Of a stretch of DNA of 64,000 bases, positions 48,201-60,200 are shown piece by piece (within the stretch, counting starts at the first letter, position 1; each line of letters opens with the position of its first letter). Both the position numbers and the translations under genes were made by a program. The notes beneath the pieces are model-generated. The model had not been told where the DNA came from. It did no database searches and was given only the letters and a program-made list of their open reading frames with translations. This stretch comes from Mercenaria mercenaria. Lineage: Eukaryota; Mollusca; Bivalvia; Venerida; Veneridae. The DNA is taken from NCBI RefSeq assembly GCF_021730395.1, contig NC_069362.1:68899501-68963500 (forward strand), read 5' to 3'.

Positions 48201-51200
48201 TCTTAGTATAGTTCAACTTGTTAATAAACCCGTGTGTGTTAAAAATACTGCTGACTTTCTTAATCTATGCAACATACAATGAGGAGTGTGGTGTTACAAA
48301 CTCGCTTTGTGGAGAGTCGGGTTTGCTAAGTGTTTCCCTATAATAGGCATGCTACATCTGAACATAAGGTGACATTGATATTTTCACAGTCTCCTATTCG
48401 TAGCAAATATGCTTCGACTCGGCCTGCATTGCTCCCTACATTAAGGAATATGACTAAAGATCATCCATGATAGGAACAACATTCCTTTTTTGACGGAGAT
48501 GAAAATTGCGTAAAAGTTTCATCAGGGCTTCAAATGAGTATGCAGTGAATAGCTGGGATATGACTTTTAACATAAACCAGAACGCCGCCATGGTTTTCTC
48601 CATGTTGACTGTCCTTTCTGAAAGGTGCAGCAAAATTATCAAAATTGGTAGAATCAGATTCTGTATCATTGCTTCACAAAGTTTTGGCAAAAGAGAGGAC
48701 ATAGATAATATATATAATTTAGAGTAATCTTGCTTTTTCCATGTACTTTGCGGGATTGGATGCTTGTGTTTGTGTATGTTTGTCGTGTGCATTAGCATTG
48801 TGTACTGCTGTTAGTTGCGGTTTGGGGAGTGTGCTTTCTTAGAATGTGGATTTACCTGTTAGATATTTGTTTCTGTTAATATGAAGTCATGTGTAAATAC
48901 TAAACTGTATGTAAAAACATTTTATTTTTATGAAGGTAGTGAATGTTTCAATGGAACATCTGAAGATTACAACGGACGTAGAATATGTACTACCACAGGG
49001 AAGCACTGCCAGCGCTGGGATACTCAAACACCATGGTCACATCCGTACACAAATGATTCTATGTTTTCCGACATAAACATAATAGAAGCCAGCAATTACT
49101 GCCGGGACCCTAACGGAACCAGAGGAGCACCTTGGTGCTATACAGAAGATAACAGTACAGAATGGGAATTTTGTGACATCCCAGATTGTTCAGGTTTTAA
49201 AATCTCTTTTTCGTCAGAGAACTGAAGGCTGTAATTCTACACAATTAACAGTATTGACTTATAATGATAAATGATATAGTCACATAATTTTCTCGACTGC
49301 GTTATACATTATAATTGACAGTAAGGCAAATAATTATTTAGGATTTCATCTTGGACTCTATATTACATCGCATCTGACATGAAACATAAGTTTTACATTT
49401 AATAAAATCACTTTTTCGGACAGACAATGTGTAGAAAGCTTGCAATTTCAATATATCATTTACTTATTATTGTCTTACAAGAAATGAAAATTGTTACTGT
49501 TTTTGTATTATATCAAACGGATAACACCTTAGATATATAGCAATAAAATGCATTTTAACATAGAGTTAATGATGGAGTATTATTTCAAAACAACCATTTG
49601 TAGTAAATATGTTATTAGCCGTATTGTCTTGGAAATATAGGAACATTTTAATTTCAGCTGCCACAGTATCGCAAGGGAAATGCCAAGGAGGTTCGTACAA
49701 ATTGAGAATTTAATTATGAGTGTTCAGTTATTCATAAACAAAGGAATAAAATTATCAACCCTGATATATTACGTAAGTGGACTTGAATACTTTTTTCAAA
49801 CATGGTGTGTGTGCGTGCGCGCGTGCGTGCGTTTGTCTTTTGCACGTGAGAGTCTGCGCTGCTGTGGTTTACATTGTAGGGAAACGGTGCTTAAGGAACA
49901 TAGCATTCCCCTTTTTAATATTCATCCTTGTTCCACTTTCCATTTTAACCCCCACCCCCACCCTTCTTCCCCCTGCCTTTCTTCCCCTTTGTCTACATTT
50001 TGCAAAAATTAAAATGTATTTGTTGGATTTTTGAAGCAACCCGTCTATTATATTTTTCCGTTACAGCTTCTTTTTGTTGTGGGCCTACTTTGCAATTACG
50101 TGGCTCTGTGGCTGTGTTTGTGGTGCTCTGTGCTTCCGAGAAATCTACCCTTACCTTTTATCATATGTAATTTACACTTTACCTTACCATATTCGCCAAT
50201 ATATCTTCTTATATATATAGATCACTGGTTAGTAATCTGAATAGATTGAGACTGGTGCTCAGTGCATAACACTTTCATAACTTGTATATATGCGAAGACT
50301 TAGTTTTAGCGTTTTTTTACGAGAGTGTTTTAATGTAAAGAAACGATCATTTTTTTGATATATTTCAGATTATTGCGGGGATCCAGATTCTCCCATTTCT
50401 ACAGACAATATCTGTAGTCAAACCAAATTGGAAGAGGGTTACACAAGGAATATTGGGTCCGTAATGAATTACACGTGCCAGACACTTTTAGATGTGTTCT
50501 CTTCGTTGGTCAGTTATTGTCCAGTTAGGACGTGCCAAGCTAATTTCTACTGGACCTCGGCTTCTCTTTCTTGCGGAGGTATCACTTTAAGTTACAGCCG
50601 AAACGTATAAAGTGATTTATGCCTGAAGTACTAAAAAAGAAAATTATACTTTAACAAAATAATAGACTGTATAATGCATTTTCGGTTTCAACACTATTTG
50701 TCGACATATTACTTTAGCAATTATAAAATTGAATACCACACAATTAATTTGTAAAGACTGACTAATAGCAAAGAAATCTATTTTTGAAAACGATAATTAA
50801 CCACCGTTAAAATAAAATGAAAAATAAATTTATTTTCTAGTTTAAGATGCAAAATACGTATAGCTTATACTTCATGGAATAGTCCTTTATCTATTTTGTA
50901 CCATACACTATTCGCATCATGACCTGTTACTTTCTCTTGAAACGACAGTGGCATGTTCAGTATTAACATAGCTATTAGTCATCTTTGTGCGTTTCTAACT
51001 TCTTTTTGTATTTACCTATTAGAGAATGAATGTTATGAAGCAGGCAAGTCCGAGAATTACACCGGTAAAAGAACTTGCAGTGCTAGCGGATATACCTGCC
51101 TAGCCTGGAATACACAGTCGCCGCATGCACATAACTTTACGTCCTCCGACTTCCCAGATTCTGACAGTAAGCTAACAGTCATTTTTATTATGTATTTTAT

Positions 51201-54200
51201 CGGGTATATACAGCTGCCTTTTGACGAGATGAACAAAACTCTTTCCGCATTTTTTTTTTCAAATCCTCCCCGATAGTTTTTCAAGGAGAGCTAAACCTCT
51301 CCCGTTACAATATGAAGCCTCTTTTATTGAATTGTGTCATGGTGTCCATCTTTCATCGAACAGTTACTTACGGATGAGTACGAACGTATTGACAACTTTC
51401 AAGATTTATACGATAAAACTAAAACATACCGAAATCGTTGATTTGATTAAAGAAACAATCGCACAAGTTACACGTGATTCAATGCATTCACGGTTAACGG
51501 ACGCTAAGTTCAAAAGGGAGTAAACGGAGGATTAGCTAGTAAGTATATTGTCGGCCCTGTAGAGGAGATGGCAGTGTAAGGATTAGCTAGTAAGTAGATT
51601 GTCGGCCCTGCAGAGGAGATGGCAGTGTAAGGATTAGCTAGTAAGTATATTGTCGGCCCTGCAGAGGAGATGGCAGTGTAAGGATTAGCTAGTAAGTATA
51701 TTGTCGGCCCTGCAGAGGAGATGGCAGTGTAAGGATTAGCTAGTAAGTATATTGTCGGCCCTGTAGAGGAGATGGCAGTGTAAGGATTAGCTATTAAGTA
51801 TATTGTCGGCCCTGTAGAGGAGATGGCAGTGTATTTGGGACTGCTAACTGATACAATAAAACATAATAGGGATTACATTGTATCTTTTATGCTACGAAAA
51901 AGAGGTTATTATATACTAGATGTACATTTGTGCAGGAGTAAACCATAAAAAACATGTATTAACAGGTCGTGAAACGCCCTTTTAATACACGAATTTCCTC
52001 CTATTAATACATAGGATTCAGTTAAGAACGTAGTATTTGTTAATGCAAGAATACCCGAAAATATGTGTCGTTGTGCGCCATTTATGACGTCATGTTTATT
52101 AACTGGCGTAAATTTTAAGCCCGTTACTTATTTTTCTGTAGAACAACATGATCAGTGTCTGACAATATGAGAACAGCAGAATAGCATGTTATTGTCAAAA
52201 CATAGAGTACAGAGATCTCTGAAATGTGTGTAACACTTGCCAATATTAACCTTACAGTGTCTTGAAAGATATTATTTAATATCATGCAATGCATGTACAG
52301 TAGTCCAACCACGACCTAGTTATCTCTTACTTTCATTCTCATATCAGGGGAAATAACTTGAGTCACTTATTGGGATGAGCTATATAACACAGAATGTATG
52401 AACTTTAACGTTTCTAAATCACGGCATATTCACATAAAAATATATAGCACATTACAAAATATTAAGAAAAAAGTACAAAATAAACTCATTTCGAAATGTA
52501 GTTATTTGAAAATGAAAAGTAATATTCCAATATATATCACGTGACTTCCATTAAAAAAACGAACCGCCCGGCTCGACTGCTTCATGATTGGAAATAATAA
52601 TATAAAACATGTCAAAGTACTTAAATATTTTCCAGTAAATGCAGCTGGTGCGTACTGCCGAGATCCTGGTGGTAGTGAAGGACGACCATGGTGCTTCACA
52701 ACAGAAACACCTCCCGCTTTGGAATATTGTGATATCCCAGAATGTTCAAGTAAGAAAATAGAAAAAGTGGAAACTCCATAGGTCGCTCAACACGATATAA
52801 ATGAAAATGTTGCAGGCTCGGTTTGATTAAGCCTGTTCACTCTAACCCAGTTTGCTCCGACTGGAAAGTATATTTCTGCTAAAATAATCATTCTCTACAG
52901 TTACTGACATGAAGATTGTGAATTAAAGCCCTGCTCCGCGGCTAATCAAATTCTATTGTGTGTATGCAACCCATAATTACATTTATATAAAATAGACTCC
53001 ATTTTGACAGGCGTCACTGTTCATAGTCAGGATTTTCATGCTTTTTCAGTGACAGTTTAGGTTAAATGGTAGGACTAGTGCAGGTCTTTAAATCATTTGG
53101 TATTTGCCCGTACCAGTATGAATAAGTATAGGAAAAAGTCACAATATTTCAAATGAAAATGATTCCCAGTAAGTTATAAGGTTTAAATCTTTCTATAAAT
53201 ATTTCCCATGTTTAAAAGCAGTTGTTTTCCCTTTGTTGTTATTTAAATGTCTCCAATGATATTTATCAATTTGAAATATTTTCTCAAAATGCAGCTTTGA
53301 CAGTGAATCATGGAAATTGTCTTCCTCCACGTAAGTACAAACGTTATCATTGCCTTACCCCGGTAAGCATGTGCACCTGTCAATACTAGAATTCGATACT
53401 TGTGTTCATACCTTTATACTGAGAGAAGGCGATACTAGCGTTCATATTAACTAAAGGAAGGCAATACTAGTAGTCTGTCAGACTACTAGTATTGCCTTCC
53501 TTTAGTTAATATGAACGCTAGTATCGCCTTCTCTCAGTATAAAGGTATGAACACAAGTATCGCATTCTAGTATGTATGAATGCTTATATTGCCTTTAATA
53601 AGTATGGACACTGGTATTACTTTCTCCTAGTTAGTATGAACAATTCTAGTGCCTTCTTCTCCAAGTAAATATGAACGCTGCTGTTGCTTTCTCCTAGTAA
53701 GTATGAACAATTCTAGTGCCTTCTTTTCCAAGTAAATATGAACGCTACTGTTGCTTTCTCCTAGTAAGTATGAACAATTCTAGTGACTTCTTCTCCAAGT
53801 AAATATGAACGCTACTGTTGCTTTCTCCTAGTAAGTATGAACAATTCTAGTGCCTTATCTCCTAGCATAGCCTTCTAATATTTATGAACGCTATTATTGC
53901 CTCTTAAATGAAATAATAATTCAACAATATCTTAGGAAACAAAAATAAATCAGTTTCCTTTATCATTTTTATACGGTCGAGGCTTTATTTGCAACAAAAC
54001 TTAAAATGTAAGATAAAATAAATTGAGGCATGTTAAAAAAAACAAAGACAAATATCAACTTTTATTACCAGCAATTTATATTCTTTTTGAGATTTTGAAC
54101 AAAACGAACTTAATAACACCACTGAATCCGTGGCTGGGGCGAAATTTTACCACCGGCAATAACATTTAAGGACTAGTGTTATAAAGGTAATTAAACTCTG

Positions 54201-57200
54201 TAAGAAGGTTCTTTGGCAACAATAAGGCCATAATAAACGGTAGGCAACGCCACTATTCAAATAATCGAAAGTTTTACATATATATACCTACATCTGATTT
54301 TTTATATGATGGAATCTTTCAGCTGATTGTGGCGTTTCCTCACATAATGTGACGACTGATGAACCCTGTACAGAAATTGATTTTAATGCGACTGTGACGC
54401 CAGACGTGACAACAGAAGGTGCCATCAAAACGTTTTATTGTGAAAACTTGCTTACACGCACCAAAGCAAAAATAGACTACTGCCCTGTAGAAATATGCCA
54501 GTCAAATGCAACATGGAGATCAGCGAGTTTGTCGTGCGCAAGTACGTATTTCTGTGTTATTTCATTATTCAATTTATTTAATAATTAGGCCAACATTTTA
54601 AATATTGTATTTAACTTTGAGGGTACTCCGATGCAAAATTTGACGACAGTTGTTTTCTAAGAACAAGCATTTCTAAGACAACAAATCCATTCCAAGTAAA
54701 CAATCATTTATTTTTGCTTAAAATCGAAACCTTTTAGCAGTCAAAAAGTATAGGATTTTCAAGCAGCCATAGAGATGATTGACAACTCAAAGAGAAGCCA
54801 GAGCAAATTCAAGTTTGTAGTTTTCGTAAAAGTACTATGTCATTATGTTTAAAATGTAGGTAGTGAATGTTATAATGGGACATCAGAAGATTACATAGGA
54901 CGTAGAATATGCACTAGCAATGGTACGCTCTGTCAGCGGTGGGATACCCAATCTCCATGGTCGCATCCTTATATCTATAATTCTATGTTCCCTGACAAAA
55001 ACATCACATACGCCAGTAATTACTGCCGGGACCCTAATGGAACCAGAGGAGCACCTTGGTGCTATACAGAAGATCCCAGTACAGAATGGGAATTTTGTGA
55101 CATCCCAGATTGCTCAGGTATTGTGAAAACCCCATTCCAAATTATCATTTGTATTTATGTCAGTTGTTTTGAGCGAATTTTAAATTTAATTCTAGAACCA
55201 CAGCATTGCTATATAAAGTATCGTTTGTTGTAACTGGTAACTGATTTTCTTGATTGCATTGTGACTTATTGGACAAACATTACAAACAAATGCCACAGGA
55301 GTTGTACCAGATATCAGAAAACGAACAGGAAACTTCTTAATTACTATCACGTAAGGAAATAATGGCGCTTTATGATGTTTCTCTTCATGTTCTGCAACGA
55401 CACTGAGTACACGCGTATATATTTCATTAGGCGTGTTTTTGCATAATCTTTCACGTTAGCATTTTTTTATTTTAAATTTTGTTACCACTACGTATGCTAG
55501 AGATTTAACTAGTGGGGGTTATTTTTTTGTTTTCACTATCTGGTAACTTTTGAACATTGTGCGGGTTAAGAGCGGGGTAGGGTTTATGCTCACGGTTATA
55601 ATCGCTTAAAGATCCCCGGTGGTATTTTACAACTAACAGTTCCAACACGGCACCCACTATTTGTTTGTTTTGTGCTTGCGGTCTTTTTGTTATTTTGGTG
55701 TAAAAGATTGACATTGACGAATCATATACACACCCTGCTGTTGGGTTTCGTTTATAGGAGGATGCATTCTTGGAATGGGGTGATTCATTTTGGATTCGTG
55801 TCAATTACACGAATGCATTTCGTTCAGAAAATGCACATACCTTATTTAAGGTATTGATATTTTGCAAAATATGAAAGGCAACCGATTATACCACTAGTTA
55901 TGTCATAAAATATCTAGTACTTGAAAATCAATTTCAGCATTAAATTTCAATCAAACTACGTATTTATTTGTCACATATTCTTTGTAAATTTTGTATAAAT
56001 CCTTTCATTTTAGTTGTCACGATTGCGCAAGGGATATGCCCAGGAAGTAAGTACAAATATGATATTTTTCCTAATGCATTTGCTTTTGTTATGGTTATGA
56101 CATTACTTGAAAAAAAAAACAAGAGCTCCGCAAAGCGGGGCAATATACGCCCGAAGGATTACATCATAGGATGGGAGCAAAATTTAAAGAACTTGACCGT
56201 TATAGCCCAAGGGAGCGGAACAACATAAGGAAAACTTCAAAAAACAAATCTTAGTCCACAAAAACAATATTCAAAGTCCTTATCAGGTACAGGTATGTAA
56301 AAATACACCTAAAAATTAGTGGTACCATCCATGTTGTACTACAGAAAAGTGGTCCCGGTTTTTCCCTATGGCCAGTAATAAAAAAGTTACAAAATAAGCT
56401 ATTTATAGTAACATAAAAGGGAAGTAATTAAAAAAGATATTGTAAGTGAACAAAAAAGAGATCTGCCAAATAAAAACAAGAGCACTGCAATGCAGAGCAA
56501 TATACACAAAGCAAAGACATATATGACCTTTGACCATTAAGTGTGACCTTGACCTTGAAGCATGTCATCCGGAACATGCGTTCTGCACACCGCCTCAGTG
56601 TGGTGAAAATTTCTGCCAAGTTTCTTTGAAATCCTTCCAACAGTTCAAGAGTTACAGAGCGGACACGAAACAAACTGATATGACATTTGACCCCTAAGTG
56701 TGACATTGACCTTGAAGCGAATCGTCCGGAACATGCGCTCTGCACGTTGTCTTGGTGTGGTGAACATTTGTGTCAAGTTTCTTTGAAATCCTTCAAGGGG
56801 TTCAAGAGTTACAGAGCGGACACGAAATTGCTAACGGACAGACGGACACCAGCGTCATAACATAATACGTCCCTTCGGGCGTATAAAAAGAAAATCGCTG
56901 TTAGAAATACACTGATGTCGTAGAATGAATAAAACTGAATAAGGCCACTGTTTGCTTTTATTGAAATTTCGGCAAAATGCCACTGACAACATGTTGTTTT
57001 TAATGTAATCCGTCTAATTTTAGAGGATTAAACTGGTATTGTATTACAATAGATACAAGAGTTAAATGTAGTTAAAGTAATGAGTTTGTTCAAAACAATA
57101 ACATCTGATCAATGTCCACTGAGTGCTTAATGCTTGATTCATGTAAGTATTTCAGTGTAAGTTTATTCAAACTTTGAAATTTCCTAGCCTGGTTGCCTAA

Positions 57201-60200
57201 CCAAGATAGAGGCATTTTAACATACGTTTAGATTTAACAAACGTAGCCTTACGAATGATATGGATATTAGAACTGGGGCCGTATTCATAAAGCATCTTAA
57301 GTATAAGTTTTGACTTAAGTTTAAGATTTTACTTAAGTTTGTGGTGATTTCAACTTAAGTCTAAGTAAAAACTTAAGTTCTAGTCATAAAACAGCTAATA
57401 CTTAAGATACGTAAGAAATGACTTAAGTCAGAAAATAAAATAGCGTGGTGAGTACGATTAAAGTGTTGTTTTCAGAAAAAAGCACTTTAAACATAATTGT
57501 GCATGTTGTATCTGTCTGAAATTAATGTTATTTTTTTAATTTTTTCGTCCACAATAAAAAACAAGAATTTCTTATTAAGATGAATATGAATAACAAATAT
57601 ACTTAAGTAAAATAAATTTCTAACCTAAGTAATACTTAAGTAAATAATCAATTTCTTATACTTATACTTAAGATGCTTTATGAATACGGCCCCTGGTGTA
57701 TAACATTTGTCAAAGAGTTGCATCAATTACTTATTAAATTGAAATTAACCAGAAATGCAAGTTTGTCAAATTTTTATAACCTTCCATTACCTATTTTGGT
57801 AGATTGAAAATAAAATAATTCCGAAGCAAGACACCGCTTCAGGGTACCAAATGGAAATATGAAACTGGAAATCAAAATATTTTCATAAGGGGGCGGGAGA
57901 GGGTTGTAATGGAAATGTTTTTATAAAACAAAACACTACAATGTACATTTCTTATAGGGATCTTACTAGATGCAACTTAAATCACAACAGACTATATAAA
58001 AGCCTATCACATTTAGGCATTTTGACTTCTAAAGCGAAGTGTGACCTACGGCGCAGTTACTGTATCCGTTGTATTTCAGACTACTGCGGGGATCCTGATT
58101 CTCCCGTCTCTACAGACAATATCTGTAGTAAAACCAAACAGGAAGGCGGTTACACAAGGACTGTTGACTCGATCATCAAGTACACATGTCTGTCAATGTT
58201 GGATGGGTTCTCTTCACTGGCCAGCTATTGTCCAGTTAGGACATGTCAGTCTAATTTCTACTGGAATTCTGTTTCTCTGTCCTGTGGAGGTATGATTATT
58301 ATTTCTAACAAATTTAGTCTAACCTGTATATGCCTTTGCATCCAAACACTTTAAATGTCTGTGTTCACACCTCGAAGGGTACTTGCACCTACTTAAAAAT
58401 GACATTATATTTGAATAATTTGATGAAATAATATTTGGATGTTTTACTTTATTTCAGACGTACTTGAACAAAATAGATTCTTAAAACACACATGCCTTAA
58501 AGCTAAAAAGAATATATGAAAACCGTCAAAACAAATTAAAATACATTTTTCTCCCGTGTAGATTCAAAACACATAATGCATATGATGTAAGTGCACGGTA
58601 GCTTCTGTTTTCTTATATCACAACGCTTTCTATATATGTATTTCAGATTTACTTTCACTTAAAATTGCTGTTCATGTTAAAGCTTAGATATAAGTGTTAA
58701 CGTTAGCTAAATCATGTCGTTGTGGATTCGTGTTTTTCATTTTTTTTATGTTTTATTAGTGAATGAGTGTTATGAAGCAGGCAGCTCCCGGAACTACACT
58801 GGTAAAAGAAACTGCAGTGCTAGCGGATATGCCTGCCTAGCCTGGAATACACAGTCGCCGCATGCACATAACTTTACGTCCTCCGACTTCCCTGATACTG
58901 ACAGTAAGCTGATTATTTTTTCACTGGTTATTTATATGGTTACTGGCCTAATACAGCTACCAAGTTTCGAGCGAATTAGGCTTGTAGATTTTGTATGTTA
59001 CATTTTCATTCCCGAGCGCTTTGGGCATTATAGCATAGTTAACACTGGCATTGAGAATTAGTACAAAGACACAGAAAAGAGCAAATAACATATAGTAAGC
59101 GTCATTTTACTTCATGTCTTTATTAGAGTTCAAACCCTTAATTATATGCGTACTTTTTATCATACTTAAACAAATTAATTTCTCATTTATCTGACTTATA
59201 TATGATAAGTATTTTTTTGTGCAAAAATACGTTTTGTTCTTGGGGTTGGATGTCTGAAGTGCAGCGTTTTGTCGAAAATATTTATATTGCAAACCTTCAA
59301 ATATTCCCCATTATGGAATCAAATTTCGTCCTTTGTACCCAGTCGTGAAACGCCGAATTCAGGCTTTATTCTACGTTTTCCGGATACATAAGTTACGCCG
59401 TCACTTCCGGTTTATCAGACGTGCAGAACTACCTTAAGAACGATATGTGTGCTAAACATTAAAGCGTATATAGTCACAATGTAAATTGTTCTTGTGTATT
59501 TTCCTCCCAGTAAACGAAGCTGGTGCGTACTGCCGAGACCCAGATGGTAGTCAAGGACAACCTTGGTGCTTTACAACAGAAACCGATCCCGTCATGGAAT
59601 ATTGTGATATCCCAGAATGCTCGAGTAAGAAAAACTAATCTAACTGCTACAAGAATGAAGCATTAAAATTTCAAAAAGACGTCTAATTCCAGTTTACATA
59701 GTCTGAATGTCCCGATGTTAATTAGTATAGGATAACCGTGTCTATTTTCTCAAGATACAAACCAAGATGTCATCAAAGCCGAATAAGTATTACCAAAATT
59801 TAATACCACCATCCATTTTAATGGCTGTTTCAAACCGTATATTCACAGAAAAATTCCTGTAGTATGCATCCACGCAACATTCAAGGTAGAAAACTTTAGC
59901 AGCCCGTTATGATACAACTTTTATTCGAATGATTTCAGTTTTAATGATGTCTGAAAGTAAAATTTCTGGTCAAAGTAAATGCTCAGTAATTTGCAGAGAT
60001 TTAAACATTTAATATTTCCTAATATTGTTCCCCCCTTCTAATTATGTAAATGTCTCTAATCATGTTTATTTTATCTTAAATATGCAGCATTGCCAGTAAA
60101 TCATGGAAAGTGCACTCCTCCGGGTAAGTATGCTCGCTAGTATTGCTTCCTTCTAAATACATATGGCCACGAGTAATATAAGGCATCCTTAGCCGATTTG

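Larger units (their letters stand above)
45977..53330 (+). repeat. Kringle-gene exon cassette, unit 1
   Basis: Order CCP-A (219 nt), one-exon kringle (258), linker with AATVSQGKCQG (33), CCP-B with DYCGDPDSP (210), two-exon kringle (144+114), linker with TLTVNHGNCLPP (36). Total 1,014 coding nt, 338 residues. The two kringle classes have the same coding length (258). The two linkers each hold a single cysteine. Confidence 0.9.
54323..60123 (+). repeat. Kringle-gene exon cassette, unit 2
   Basis: Exon lengths equal those of unit 1 one by one (219, 258, 33, 210, 144, 114, 36). Kringle halves and some introns remain similar; for example 58831-58889 is identical over about 59 bases to 51094-51152. 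The linker donor here is a consensus GTAAGT. Confidence 0.9.

Noticed and set aside
48180-48300. LTR-like end (AATAAA and a GTGTTACA boundary)
   Set aside because: No matching second LTR, primer-binding site or internal coding region was seen, so the signal is too weak to call.
49680-50240. Overlapping plus-strand frames next to the linker exon
   Set aside because: They read through the linker donor into intron sequence with a GT/GC microsatellite and C-rich DNA. The next module exon starts at 50369 in the proper phase.
51529-51834. CRISPR-like array
   Set aside because: The units are directly abutting 51-base copies with no variable spacers, in an animal gene intron.
55505-55857. Open frames on both strands between kringle cassettes
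   Set aside because: No recognisable motif or splice sites. No support beyond frame length.
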